From: Pseudomonas sp. GV071
GTDB taxonomy: Bacteria > Pseudomonadota > Gammaproteobacteria > Pseudomonadales > Pseudomonadaceae
Reading direction: 5' to 3'
Length of the DNA stretch: 64,000 bases
Assembly (NCBI RefSeq): GCF_003050835.1
Contig: NZ_QAOJ01000014.1
Coordinates: 62,001 to 126,000, forward strand
Positions 1 to 8,720 of the stretch are shown piece after piece (within the stretch, counting starts at the first letter, position 1; the number at the start of each line of letters is the position of its first letter). The translations under genes were made by a program, and so were the position numbers. The notes under the pieces were generated by a model that ran no database searches, was not told the origin of the DNA, and was given only the letters and a program-made list of their open reading frames with translations.

Positions 1-408
1 CGCGGCGTCAACCTGCCCACCGAAGGCAAGACGGTTGCCGGCGTGCCGCGCGACATGTTCAACGCCAGCCTGGGTTGGGATAACGGTCGGTACTACTCGA
101 ACATCGTGGGCAAGTACGTCGGCAAGCAATACGGCGACATGACCAACGACGAGAGCATCACCGACTTCGCCGTGGCCGACCTGAACCTGGGTGTTCACCT
201 GCCGGTGAACAAGAACCTGATGAAGGCCGCGACCATTCGCCTGTCGGTTACCAACCTGTTCGACAAGGACTACCTGAGCGGCGTGAAGTCGACCCAGTTC
301 TCGGCTGTCGACTACGACCCACGAAGCACCAACTCCACGAAGTCCGACCCGTACTACACCATCGGTGAAGAGCGCACGGTTTCGGTTTCCTTCGAAGGTT
401 CGTTCTAA
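1..408 (+). CDS. TonB-dependent receptor, C-terminal part (cut by window start)
   Basis: The reading frame is open from base 1 and stops at 408, so only about the last 135 residues of an outer-membrane TonB-dependent receptor are visible. The sequence shows alternating beta-strand patterns, the typical late-barrel segment RLSVTNLFDKDYLSG, and a terminal phenylalanine (FEGSF), the usual outer-membrane barrel end. The substrate cannot be read from this fragment. The genes that follow in the same direction (exbB, 5'-nucleotidase, nucleoside transporter, deo genes) make a nucleotide, nucleoside or DNA-fragment ligand a reasonable inference. The plug domain, TonB box and signal peptide lie outside the window. 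Confidence 0.9.
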   Translation, partial: RGVNLPTEGKTVAGVPRDMFNASLGWDNGRYYSNIVGKYVGKQYGDMTNDESITDFAVADLNLGVHLPVNKNLMKAATIRLSVTNLFDKDYLSGVKSTQFSAVDYDPRSTNSTKSDPYYTIGEERTVSVSFEGSF

Positions 409-422
409 CGCGTCCCCCAAGT

Positions 423-444
423 CCGGGGCGCGCAAGCGCCCCGG
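423..444 (+). other. Intercistronic GC-rich hairpin between receptor and exbB
   Basis: A 9-bp perfect stem (423-431 pairing with 436-444) closes on a GCAA loop. No uridine run follows, so a full terminator is unlikely. It may act as an RNA processing or 3'-protection hairpin, giving more receptor than exbB mRNA. Confidence 0.5.
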
Positions 445-468
445 CATTTCAGCCCGAGGTATCTCAAC

Positions 469-1110
469 ATGAACATGGATCTACTCCACGACATTACCTT
501 CTACATCATGTACGGCGCGGCAGCCCTGGCTGCGTTCGTGGTGGTGGAGCGCGGTATTTTCTTCGCCTACAACCTGAACAAGGCGCGCAAGCTGGAAGCC
601 GCCCTGCACAAGAAAGTGCGCAGCTACGAAGAGTTGCCGGAAGAGCTGCGCAAGCGCGACAGCCTGCCTTTGCAGCTGGTGCGTGAACTGTTCGAAGGCC
701 GCGTCGGCCTGCATTCGCACAACGAGCTGGAAGACCTCGGCCAGGCGATTTATATCTCCATGCGCGGCAAGCTCAACCACAGCCTGTGGATTCTCGAAGC
801 CGTGGTCGCCGGTGCGCCGCTGCTCGGTCTGCTGGGCACCATTCTCGGCATCATCGACACCTTCAAGGCCCTCGCTGAAGCCGGCGTTTCCGATCCGGGC
901 GAAGTCTCTCGCGGCATCGGCACGGCGCTCTACGCCACCGCCCTGGGTATCTCCATCGCGCTGGTGGGTCTGGTGTGCAACAGCCACCTGCAAGACCGCC
1001 TCGAACTGATCAACGACCACCTGAAAATGCTCCTGCTGCGTGCTGGCATGGGTACTGCTTTCGTTGCCAAACCGGTTGCCGCGCAAGCCGCCAACCTGCA
1101 ACACGCTTAA
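469..1110 (+). CDS. MotA/TolQ/ExbB family proton-channel protein
   Basis: A 213-residue inner-membrane protein of the ExbB type, which with ExbD couples the proton gradient to TonB and hence to outer-membrane receptors. Three hydrophobic segments are visible near residues 9-30, 105-130 and 150-170. The conserved core GAPLLGLLGTILGIIDTF and the third helix around GIGTALYATALGI are the family signature. It follows the receptor by 60 bp, which suggests a dedicated energiser. No ExbD- or TonB-like gene lies between it and the nucleotidase 16 bp downstream, so the partner must be upstream of the window or elsewhere. It is ExbB rather than TolQ by context; the sequence alone cannot exclude other family members. 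Confidence 0.88.
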   Translation: MNMDLLHDITFYIMYGAAALAAFVVVERGIFFAYNLNKARKLEAALHKKVRSYEELPEELRKRDSLPLQLVRELFEGRVGLHSHNELEDLGQAIYISMRGKLNHSLWILEAVVAGAPLLGLLGTILGIIDTFKALAEAGVSDPGEVSRGIGTALYATALGISIALVGLVCNSHLQDRLELINDHLKMLLLRAGMGTAFVAKPVAAQAANLQHA

Positions 1111-1126
1111 GCGTCTGGGGATTTCC

Positions 1127-2848
1127 ATGTCGTACCCGAGTTCCGCTATACGCCCTGTGTCTTTACTGCTCGCGGCCCTGCTGCTGGCCAGCGGTTGCGA
1201 TAAAGCCAAGGCGCCGGTTGAAGTGACTGTGGCCGCCATCAACGACTTTCACGGCAACCTGCTGAGCAGCCCGTTCAAGTACCCCGATGCGGCTGCGGCC
1301 GGTGGCGAGGTCAAACTCAAGGCCGGCGGCATTGCGGCCCTGAGCGGCGTGCTGGCCGAGTTGCGCCAGAAGGATGCCGAACTGCTGTTGATCGGCGCGG
1401 GCGACATGGTCGGCGGCAGTCCGCCTATTTCCTCGATGTGGGCCGATGAGCCGAGCGTGGATGCGCTGGACCTGTTGGGCCTGAAATTCTCCGTGGTCGG
1501 CAACCATGAACTGGACCAGGGCAAAGCCGAACTGCTGCGCCAGATCCAGGGCGGCTGCGAGTCGTCCCGGCCGGACAAAGCCTGCCAGTTCGACAAGGCC
1601 TACAAGGGCGCAAGCTTTCCCTATATCTCGGCCAACCTGATCGATACCCAGACCGGCAAACCGCTGTTTCAGCCGTACCGTATCGAGCAGGCCCACGGGG
1701 CGAAAATCGCCTTTGTCGGCGCTACCCTGAAAAACGTCGCGGCCTATGTCAGCGCCAAGAGCATGGACGGTCTGTCGACTGTCGATGAGGCCGACGCCAT
1801 CAATGCCTTGCTGCCCGAACTCAAGCAGCAGAATGTCGATGCCGTAGTGGTGGTGATTCACCAGGGCGGCGAAACCCCGGAGCGTTTCGACCAGCCGAAC
1901 TGCAGCCAGTTGAGTGGCGACGTGGTGGATGTGGTCAAGCGCCTCGACCCGCAGATCAAAGTGGTGATCACTGCGCACACGCACCAGGGCTACCTGTGCC
2001 GTGTCGGCGACACCCTGGTCACCCAGGGCGCCTCGTTTGGCCGTCTGCTGACCCAGCTGACCCTGACCGTCGACACCGACAAACACCAGCTGCTCGATGT
2101 GAAAGCGCAGAACCTGGTGGTCGACCCGCAGCGCTACCACGCCACGGCAGAGATTGCCGCGCTCCAGGCTGAGGTGGAAAGCCGCAGCCAGGCGCAACTG
2201 AGCCACCCGCTGGCCCGCTTGGCGTCGCGCCAGGTGGGGCGCGAAACCAATGCTGCCGGTGAGTCGGCGATGGGCGATCTGATTGCCGATTCGCAGCTGT
2301 CCGCCACCCGTTCGCTGGGTGCCCAGGTGGCCCTGATGAACCTTGGCGGCATGCGCATGGACATCGCCTTGGAGGAGGGCCAGGAGCAAGTCAACTACGG
2401 GCAGGTTGCCGGCGTGCAACCGTTCAATAACACCCTGAACATCATGACCCTGACCGGCACCCAGTTGCGCCAGTTGCTCGAACAGCAATGGCAGGAGGGC
2501 AGCATGGGCTTCTATCCGCTGCAACCCTCGGCCTCGCTGAGCTACCGCTGGGATGCCGCGCGCCCACAGGGGCAACGCATTCTCGCCGAGAGCCTGATGG
2601 TCGATGGCCAACTGGTGCAGCCGGAGCAGGACTACCGCATCACGGTCAACTCGTTCCTGGCCGAAGGTGGCGACAACTTCACGGTGTTGAAGCAGGCCGG
2701 CAACCGCCTGGACACCGGCCTCAACGACCTCGAAGCCTTGATCAACTACCTGCAAGTGCGTGACCAGGCCGGGCAACCGGTGGGCCTGGCCGAGGCCGAG
2801 CAACGCATCCAGAAAGTCGGTGCCAGCCTGGCCGGGAGTGACCAATGA
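1127..2848 (+). CDS. Lipoprotein 5'-nucleotidase / metallophosphatase (UshA-like)
   Basis: Predicted to remove phosphate from nucleotides outside the cytoplasm, yielding nucleosides for the transporter downstream. I place the start at ATG 1127 because it gives a clean lipoprotein signal (LLASGC, lipidated Cys24); the frame is open further upstream but overlaps exbB. The N-terminal calcineurin-like metallophosphatase domain has the expected blocks: NDFHGNL near residue 43, GAGDMVGGSP, VVGNHELDQG, VVVIHQGGE and ITAHTHQGY. The C-terminal 5'-nucleotidase domain follows from about residue 370 (NLGGMRMD). Length, 573 residues, is normal for the family. The stop overlaps the cdd start (ATGA), so the two genes are translationally linked. 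Confidence 0.92.
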   Translation: MSYPSSAIRPVSLLLAALLLASGCDKAKAPVEVTVAAINDFHGNLLSSPFKYPDAAAAGGEVKLKAGGIAALSGVLAELRQKDAELLLIGAGDMVGGSPPISSMWADEPSVDALDLLGLKFSVVGNHELDQGKAELLRQIQGGCESSRPDKACQFDKAYKGASFPYISANLIDTQTGKPLFQPYRIEQAHGAKIAFVGATLKNVAAYVSAKSMDGLSTVDEADAINALLPELKQQNVDAVVVVIHQGGETPERFDQPNCSQLSGDVVDVVKRLDPQIKVVITAHTHQGYLCRVGDTLVTQGASFGRLLTQLTLTVDTDKHQLLDVKAQNLVVDPQRYHATAEIAALQAEVESRSQAQLSHPLARLASRQVGRETNAAGESAMGDLIADSQLSATRSLGAQVALMNLGGMRMDIALEEGQEQVNYGQVAGVQPFNNTLNIMTLTGTQLRQLLEQQWQEGSMGFYPLQPSASLSYRWDAARPQGQRILAESLMVDGQLVQPEQDYRITVNSFLAEGGDNFTVLKQAGNRLDTGLNDLEALINYLQVRDQAGQPVGLAEAEQRIQKVGASLAGSDQ

Positions 2849-3264
2849 GCCGCAGTAACGAATTGCAGGCGCTGTTCGAACGCCTGCTGCCCGAGGCCAT
2901 CGCGGCCTCACAGAAGGCCTGGTGCCCGCACTCGGACTTTCCCGTCGGCGCCGCTCTGCTGACCGCCGAGGGTGAGGTGATTCAGGGCTGCAACGTCGAG
3001 AACGTGTCGTATGGATTGACCAACTGCGCCGAGCGCACCGCGCTGTTCACTGCCATCTGCCAGGGGGAGAAGCCGAAGAGCTTCCAGGCGATGGTGGTGT
3101 ACGCGCCCAAGGTGGCGCTGATCTCGCCGTGCGGCGCGTGCCGCCAGGTGATGGTCGAACTGTTGGCCAAGGATTGTCCGGTGTTCTGCGTGGGGCATGA
3201 CGCATCGGCAACCCGTGACTGGACGGTGGAACAGCTGTTACCGGGCGCATTCGACGCCTTCTGA
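2845..3264 (+). CDS. cdd: Cytidine deaminase
   Basis: Hydrolyses cytidine or deoxycytidine to uridine or deoxyuridine plus ammonia. At 139 residues it is the short tetrameric Bacillus-type enzyme, not the longer E. coli type. The zinc site is complete: the Cys-Ala-Glu of NCAERTA supplies one ligand and the catalytic glutamate, and SPCGACRQVM supplies the paired cysteines. The start overlaps the nucleotidase stop by four bases. In this locus it converts cytosine nucleosides to substrates for the phosphorylase DeoA. Confidence 0.96.
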   Translation: MSRSNELQALFERLLPEAIAASQKAWCPHSDFPVGAALLTAEGEVIQGCNVENVSYGLTNCAERTALFTAICQGEKPKSFQAMVVYAPKVALISPCGACRQVMVELLAKDCPVFCVGHDASATRDWTVEQLLPGAFDAF

Positions 3265-3326
3265 ACAGCGCAATAAAAAAATTAGAAATCTGCCGTTCGT
3301 AACTTTTTGTGGGGAGTCACCGGAAC

Positions 3327-4592
3327 ATGAGCCTTATCGGCATAGTTGTGCTGTTTCTGATCGCTTATGCGCTGTCTTCAGCGCGCCGCGCGATCAAGTG
3401 GCGCACGATAATCGGCGCGTTCGCTTTTCAAGTTTTCTTCGCCGCGTTTGCGCTCTATGTGCCGTGGGGGCAGAGCGTGATGGCCACCGTGTCGGACGCG
3501 GTCGCCAACCTCGAGGTGTACGGCAACCAGGGCATCAGCTTTCTGTTCGGCGGGCTGAACGACAGCGCGCTGATGCAGCAGCTGTTCGGCAATCACAGCT
3601 TCATTTTCGCCCTCAAAGTGCTGCCGCTGATCGTGTTCTTCAGCGGCCTGATGGCGGTGCTGTATTACATCGGGGTGATGGGCGTGATCATCCGCGTCTT
3701 CGGCGGCAGCCTCGGCCGTGTGCTGGGCACCAGCCGCACCGAAACCATGTCGGCGGTGGCCAATATCTTTGTCGGCACCACCGAAGCGCCGCTGGTGATT
3801 CGCCCGTTTCTGGCGCGCATGACCGAGTCCGAGCTGTTCTCGGTGATCGTCTGCGGGCTGGCCTCGGTGGCCGGCTCGGTGCTCATCGGGTACGCCATGC
3901 TCGGCATCGACATGCGCTACCTGATCGCCGCCAGTTTCATGTCGGCACCCGGTGGCCTGCTGATGGCCAAACTGATGATTCCGGAAACTGAAAAGCCCCA
4001 TGACGATCCAGCCGAACACCCTGAATTCGAAGACCACGAAAAGCCGGTCAACATCATCGACGCCGCCGCCATCGGCACCGCCAATGGCCTGCAGCTGGCG
4101 CTGAATGTGGGCGCCATGTTGCTGGTGTTCATTGCGCTGATCGCCCTGCTCAACGGCATTCTTGGCTGGTGCGGTGGCCTGGTGGGCTTTCCGACCCTGA
4201 GCCTGCAGATGATCCTCGGCTACGTATTTGCCCCGCTGGCCTTCGTACTCGGCGTACCGTGGAGCGAGGCCATAGTCGCCGGCACCCTGATTGGCGAGAA
4301 GCTGGTACTCAACGAATTCGTCGCTTATGTGGATATGGCGCCGCTGATTGACCCGGTGCAGGCCGCCGCCCGTGGCGTGGCGGTACTGTCGCAGCAGACC
4401 CAGGTGATCATCACCTTCGCCCTGTGCGGGTTCGCCAACCTGTCGTCCATCGGCATCGTGCTGGGCGGCATGGGCGTAATGGCGCCGAACCGGCGCAAAG
4501 ACCTGGCGCGCCTGGGCTTCAAGGCGGTGATCGCCGGCACTCTGGCTAACCTGATGAGTGCGGCGATTGCCGGCTTCTTCATCTCGATTTGA
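3327..4592 (+). CDS. Concentrative nucleoside transporter (CNT/NupC family)
   Basis: Inner-membrane cation-coupled importer of nucleosides. I chose ATG 3327 because GGGGAG sits 11 bp upstream and the protein then begins directly with a membrane segment (MSLIGIVVLFLIAYAL); a GTG at 3309 is possible but less likely. The 421-residue protein has the CNT gate and core blocks, including the NucTra2-like segment with TEAPLVIRPFLARMTESE and the NEFVAY motif near residue 332 of the core domain. It is slightly longer than E. coli NupC, partly through a charged loop near residues 215-240. It links the periplasmic nucleotidase to cytoplasmic deo enzymes. Confidence 0.95.
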   Translation: MSLIGIVVLFLIAYALSSARRAIKWRTIIGAFAFQVFFAAFALYVPWGQSVMATVSDAVANLEVYGNQGISFLFGGLNDSALMQQLFGNHSFIFALKVLPLIVFFSGLMAVLYYIGVMGVIIRVFGGSLGRVLGTSRTETMSAVANIFVGTTEAPLVIRPFLARMTESELFSVIVCGLASVAGSVLIGYAMLGIDMRYLIAASFMSAPGGLLMAKLMIPETEKPHDDPAEHPEFEDHEKPVNIIDAAAIGTANGLQLALNVGAMLLVFIALIALLNGILGWCGGLVGFPTLSLQMILGYVFAPLAFVLGVPWSEAIVAGTLIGEKLVLNEFVAYVDMAPLIDPVQAAARGVAVLSQQTQVIITFALCGFANLSSIGIVLGGMGVMAPNRRKDLARLGFKAVIAGTLANLMSAAIAGFFISI

Positions 4593-4622
4593 ACCGTACT
4601 AGTTGATTAGTGTGAATAAGAA

Positions 4623-5399
4623 ATGACTGATAACGATGAAAGTTACGCGCGCAGAGCGGTTGCGCTGCTGGACCTCACGTCTCTCAACGACGATGACGAC
4701 GACGCTCGTATTGTTGAGCTTTGCCATAAAGCCATGACCCCGGTTGGCCCCGTTGCGGCCGTCTGTGTTTACCCGCGTTTCGTTGCCCTGGCCCGCAACA
4801 CCCTCGACGCGCTCGGTGGGCAACAGGTACAGGTTGCCACCGTGACCAACTTCCCCTCCGGCGCCGAGCCGCTGGAGAACGTATTGCTGCAAACCCGCCA
4901 GGCCCTGGATGACGGCGCCGACGAAATCGACGTGGTGTACCCGTATCGCGCGCTGCTGGCCGGTGATGCCGCCAGCGGTGTGGCGCTGGTCAAGTCCTGC
5001 AAGGCGCTGTGTGCCGGCCGTGCGCTGCTCAAAGTGATTCTGGAAACCGGCGAACTGGTGGACCCGCTACTGATCCGCCGCGCCAGCCAGGACGCGATTG
5101 CCGCAGGTGCCGACTTCATCAAGACCAGCACCGGCAAGGTCAAGGTCAACGCCACGGCCGAGGCGGCCGAGATCATGCTCAACTGCATTGCCGTGGCCGG
5201 CACGGACGTCGGTTTTAAACCCGCCGGCGGGATGAAAACCCTGCCCGAGGCGCTGGTGTTTTTGTGGTTGGCTGAACGTATCAATGGCGCCGACTGGGTG
5301 TCGCCAAGGCATCTGCGTTTTGGCGCGTCGAGCTTGTTGAATGATTTGCTGCGCCGGCTTGGCGCAGCGCCTGCTGCAACCATGGAAGGAGCGTACTGA
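4623..5399 (+). CDS. deoC: Deoxyribose-phosphate aldolase
   Basis: Splits 2-deoxyribose-5-phosphate into glyceraldehyde-3-phosphate and acetaldehyde, the last step of deoxynucleoside breakdown. The 258-residue class I aldolase keeps its catalytic set: an aspartate in EIDVVYPY, the Schiff-base lysine in DFIKTSTGK and the second lysine in AGGMKT. Length matches E. coli DeoC (259). The ribosome site before ATG 4623 is weak (AATAAGAA). Its stop TGA shares one base with the deoA ATG (TGATG), typical of coupled translation. Confidence 0.97.
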   Translation: MTDNDESYARRAVALLDLTSLNDDDDDARIVELCHKAMTPVGPVAAVCVYPRFVALARNTLDALGGQQVQVATVTNFPSGAEPLENVLLQTRQALDDGADEIDVVYPYRALLAGDAASGVALVKSCKALCAGRALLKVILETGELVDPLLIRRASQDAIAAGADFIKTSTGKVKVNATAEAAEIMLNCIAVAGTDVGFKPAGGMKTLPEALVFLWLAERINGADWVSPRHLRFGASSLLNDLLRRLGAAPAATMEGAY

Positions 5400-6721
5400 T
5401 GGGCTGGTTACCGCAGGAAGTGATTCGGCGTAAACGCGACGGCAAGGTGCTCAGCGAGGCGGATATTCAGCGTTTCGTTACCGGCATCACCGACTTCAGC
5501 GTCAGCGAAGGGCAGGCGGCGGCATTTGCCATGGCGGTGTTGCTCAAGGGCATGACTGTGGAAGAACGCATTGCCCTGGCCACCGCCATGCGCGACTCCG
5601 GCCGTGTGCTCAGTTGGAACCTGCCGGGGCCGGTGGTGGATAAACACTCCACCGGCGGCATCGGCGACCTGGTCAGCCTGCCGCTGGCGCCGTTGCTGGC
5701 CGCCTGTGGCTGCTACGTGCCGATGATTTCCGGGCGCGGCCTGGGGCATACCGGTGGCACCCTGGACAAGCTCGACAGCATTCCCGGTTACGACAGCCAG
5801 CCGAGCATGGCGCGGCTGCATGAAGTGGTGGCCAGTGTCGGCTGCGCCATTATCGGCCAGACCAAAGACCTGGCCCCGGCGGACAAGCGTCTGTACGCCA
5901 TTCGCGATGTGACGGCCACGGTGGAATCCATCGACCTGATCGTGGCCTCGATCCTCAGCAAGAAACTCGCCGCCGGCCTCGATGTGCTGCTGATCGATGT
6001 AAAGGTCGGTAACGGTGCCTTTATGGCCCAGCCCAGCGACGCCGCCGCGTTGGCCGAAAGCATTGTGGCCGTGGCCAACGGTGCCGGGGTGCGCACCCGC
6101 GCGCTGATCACCGACATGAGCCAACCGCTGGCCCGCTCGGCAGGCAATGCCCTGGAAGTGGAAGAAGCCATCGCCCTGCTGCAAGGCGAAGTGCGCAGCC
6201 AGCGTCTGTGGGACGTGACCCTGGCCCTGGCCGAGCAAACCCTGTTGTGTGCAGGCCTGGCCAGCAGTGCCGAACTGGCCCGTGAGCAAGTACTCGCGGC
6301 CTGGCAAAGCGGCGCCGCGTTGCAGCGCTTTGCCGAGATGGTCAAAGCCCTCGGCGGCCCGGCCGATCTGGTCGAGCGTCCGGACAACTACCTGCCGGCC
6401 GCGCCCGTGGTGATGCCGGTGTATGCGCCGTTCGACGGCATTGTGCAAAGCATCGACACCCGCGCCGTGGGCCTGGCGGTGGTCAGCCTCGGCGGTGGCC
6501 GCCGAGGCCCCCAAGACAGCATCGACCCGGCCGTGGGCCTTAGCCAGCTGACCTTTGTCGGTGAAACCGTTGGGCCGAATCGGCCGCTGGCGCTGGTGCA
6601 TGCCCGTGACCTGGCCCAAGCCGAACAAGCGGCGGCAGCGGTACAAGCCGCTTATGTGATTGCCAGCGAACCGCACGTTGCCGAGACACTGTTCTCTGGT
6701 CTGTGCCTGGAGCCCGCATGA
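5399..6721 (+). CDS. deoA: Thymidine phosphorylase
   Basis: Phosphorolyses thymidine and deoxyuridine to the free base and deoxyribose-1-phosphate. The 440-residue protein has the family phosphate-binding segment DKHSTGGIGD near residue 81, followed by the glycine-rich GRGLGHTGGTLDKLDSIPGY block, then the C-terminal pyrimidine phosphorylase domain. It overlaps deoC by one base and deoB by four (ATGA), placing it in the middle of a tight deoCABD array. Confidence 0.97.
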   Translation: MGWLPQEVIRRKRDGKVLSEADIQRFVTGITDFSVSEGQAAAFAMAVLLKGMTVEERIALATAMRDSGRVLSWNLPGPVVDKHSTGGIGDLVSLPLAPLLAACGCYVPMISGRGLGHTGGTLDKLDSIPGYDSQPSMARLHEVVASVGCAIIGQTKDLAPADKRLYAIRDVTATVESIDLIVASILSKKLAAGLDVLLIDVKVGNGAFMAQPSDAAALAESIVAVANGAGVRTRALITDMSQPLARSAGNALEVEEAIALLQGEVRSQRLWDVTLALAEQTLLCAGLASSAELAREQVLAAWQSGAALQRFAEMVKALGGPADLVERPDNYLPAAPVVMPVYAPFDGIVQSIDTRAVGLAVVSLGGGRRGPQDSIDPAVGLSQLTFVGETVGPNRPLALVHARDLAQAEQAAAAVQAAYVIASEPHVAETLFSGLCLEPA

Positions 6722-7959
6722 AACGCGCCTTGCTGCTGGTACTCGACTCCTTCGGCATCGGCGCCAGCGCCGATGCCGAGCGCTTCGGCGATGCCGGGGC
6801 CAACACCTTGCTGCATATCGCCGAGGCCTGTGCCCGCGGTGAGGCCGATAACGGTCTGCGCCATGGTCCGTTGCACCTGCCGAACCTGGCCCGTCTTGGT
6901 CTTGGCCAGGCCGCACTGCTCAGCGCCGGTACGTTGCCGCCGGGCTTTAGTGCCGACACGCCCATCGACGGCGCGTATGGCTATGCCCGCGAACTCTCCA
7001 GCGGCAAGGACACGCCATCCGGGCACTGGGAAATGGCCGGTGTGCCGGTGTTGTTCGAGTGGGGTTATTTCGCCGAGCGCAGCAACAGCTTTCCGCCTGA
7101 ACTGCTCGCGGCGTTGATCGAGCAGGGTGAGCTGCCGGGCATTCTCGGCAACTGCCATGCCTCGGGCACCACCATTCTCGAACAGCTCGGTGACGAGCAT
7201 GTAGCGAGCGGCAAACCGATTCTCTACACCTCGGCCGACAGCGTGTTGCAGATTGCGGCCCACGAAGAGCACTTCGGCCTGGAGCGTTTACTGGCGCTGT
7301 GCGAAATCGCCCGTGAACTGTGCGACCCGTACAACATCGGTCGGGTGATTGCCCGACCGTTTCGCGGCGACAGCCCGAGCACTTACACGCGTACCGGCAA
7401 CCGCCGCGACTACGCCGTGCCGCCGCCAGCCGCCACCGTACTCGACCGCCTGTGCGCGGCCGGCGGTCAGGTGTTTGCGGTGGGCAAGATCGGCGACATC
7501 TTCGCCCACCAGGGCATCAGCAAGCTCTACAAGGCCGACGGCAACCATGCGTTGTTCGACGCCACCTTGCAGGCCCTGCACGAGGCGCCGGCCAACACCC
7601 TGGTGTTCAGCAACTTCGTCGACTTCGACATGCTCTACGGCCACCGCCGCGATATCGCCGGTTATGCCGCTGCGCTGGAAGCCTTCGATGTGCGCCTGCC
7701 CGAACTGCTGGCGCAGATGCAGCCGGGCGACCTGCTGATGCTGGCCGCCGACCACGGCTGCGACCCCAGCACGCCGGGCAGTGATCACACCCGCGAACAT
7801 ATTCCCGTGCTTGCCTGGGGCCATGGCGTAAGCGCCGGCAGCCTCGGCGAGCGCGAAACCTTTGCCGATATCGGCCAGACCCTGGCCGAGTTTTTCGGGC
7901 TGCCGTCGTGCTCCCACGGACGGTCTTTTCTTTCCCCTTCTTTCAGTGGACGTACCTGA
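6718..7959 (+). CDS. deoB: Phosphopentomutase
   Basis: Interconverts ribose- or deoxyribose-1-phosphate and the 5-phosphate, linking the nucleoside phosphorylases to DeoC. ATG 6718 is preferred over an upstream in-frame codon because it overlaps the deoA stop (ATGA) and the protein then begins MKRALLLVLDSFGIG, with the first metal-binding aspartate. Other visible family blocks are GKDTPSGHWEMAG with the phosphorylated threonine, and the metal-binding DHGCDPSTPGSDHTRE near the C terminus. At 413 residues it is close to the usual 400-410. Confidence 0.97.
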   Translation: MKRALLLVLDSFGIGASADAERFGDAGANTLLHIAEACARGEADNGLRHGPLHLPNLARLGLGQAALLSAGTLPPGFSADTPIDGAYGYARELSSGKDTPSGHWEMAGVPVLFEWGYFAERSNSFPPELLAALIEQGELPGILGNCHASGTTILEQLGDEHVASGKPILYTSADSVLQIAAHEEHFGLERLLALCEIARELCDPYNIGRVIARPFRGDSPSTYTRTGNRRDYAVPPPAATVLDRLCAAGGQVFAVGKIGDIFAHQGISKLYKADGNHALFDATLQALHEAPANTLVFSNFVDFDMLYGHRRDIAGYAAALEAFDVRLPELLAQMQPGDLLMLAADHGCDPSTPGSDHTREHIPVLAWGHGVSAGSLGERETFADIGQTLAEFFGLPSCSHGRSFLSPSFSGRT

Positions 7960-7960
7960 G

Positions 7961-8671
7961 ATGCCTACTCCCCATATCGCCGCCCAGCCGGGCGATTTCG
8001 CTGAAACCGTACTGATGCCCGGCGACCCGCTGCGCGCCAAGATGCTCGCCGACACCTACCTGAGCGAAGTGGTGCAGGTAAACGGGGTGCGCAACATGCT
8101 CGGCTACACCGGCCTGTACCAGGGCCAGCGCATCTCGGTGATGGGCTCCGGCATGGGCATTCCGTCGGTGTCGATCTACGCCCATGAGTTGTTCAGCCAG
8201 TACGGCGTCGAACGCATCATCCGCGTCGGCAGCTGCGGTGCTACCCAGCCCCACGTCAAGCTGCATGACCTGGTGATCGGCATGGGCGCCAGCACCGATT
8301 CGGCGGTGAACCGCAAGCGCCTGAGCGGCTTCGACTTCGCCGCCATTGCCGATTACCGCCTGCTCGAACGTGTGGTGCAACGCGCCGATGCCAGTGGCCA
8401 GTCGGTACACGTGGGCAATGTGTTTTCCGCCGACCTGTTCTACGAGCCAGACCCGGCGCTGTTCGAGCGGATGACCAAGATGGGCATCCTCGCTGTGGAA
8501 ATGGAAGCGGCCGGCTTGTATGGCGTGGCCGCCGAGCTGGGTAAGCAGGCGCTCACCGTGCTGACCGTCAGCGACCACATCCTCAGCGGTGAAAAGCTCA
8601 GCGCCGAAGCGCGCCAACAAGACTTCCACGCCATGTTGCAGTTGATCCTCAACGCGCTGTGCGCCAACTGA
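7961..8671 (+). CDS. deoD: Purine-nucleoside phosphorylase (DeoD type)
   Basis: Phosphorolyses purine (deoxy)nucleosides to base and (deoxy)ribose-1-phosphate. Starting at ATG 7961, one base after the deoB stop, gives 236 residues, the size of the hexameric E. coli enzyme. Family signatures are visible: MPGDPLRAK near the N terminus, GMGIPSVSIYAHEL, RVGSCGA, VEMEAAGLY and the catalytic-acid region TVSDH. The longer open frame starting within deoB is not needed. It completes the set of purine and pyrimidine deoxynucleoside enzymes. Confidence 0.97.
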   Translation: MPTPHIAAQPGDFAETVLMPGDPLRAKMLADTYLSEVVQVNGVRNMLGYTGLYQGQRISVMGSGMGIPSVSIYAHELFSQYGVERIIRVGSCGATQPHVKLHDLVIGMGASTDSAVNRKRLSGFDFAAIADYRLLERVVQRADASGQSVHVGNVFSADLFYEPDPALFERMTKMGILAVEMEAAGLYGVAAELGKQALTVLTVSDHILSGEKLSAEARQQDFHAMLQLILNALCAN

Positions 8672-8720
8672 TTTCGCTGCGGAGGCGCTGATGCGCCGCC
8701 GCCACAAGGAGACTGTGAAC

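Noticed and set aside
481..1242. Long minus-strand open frame opposite exbB
   Set aside because: It is the high-GC shadow of exbB; the product is Gln/Val/Glu/His-rich with no domain and no ribosome site.
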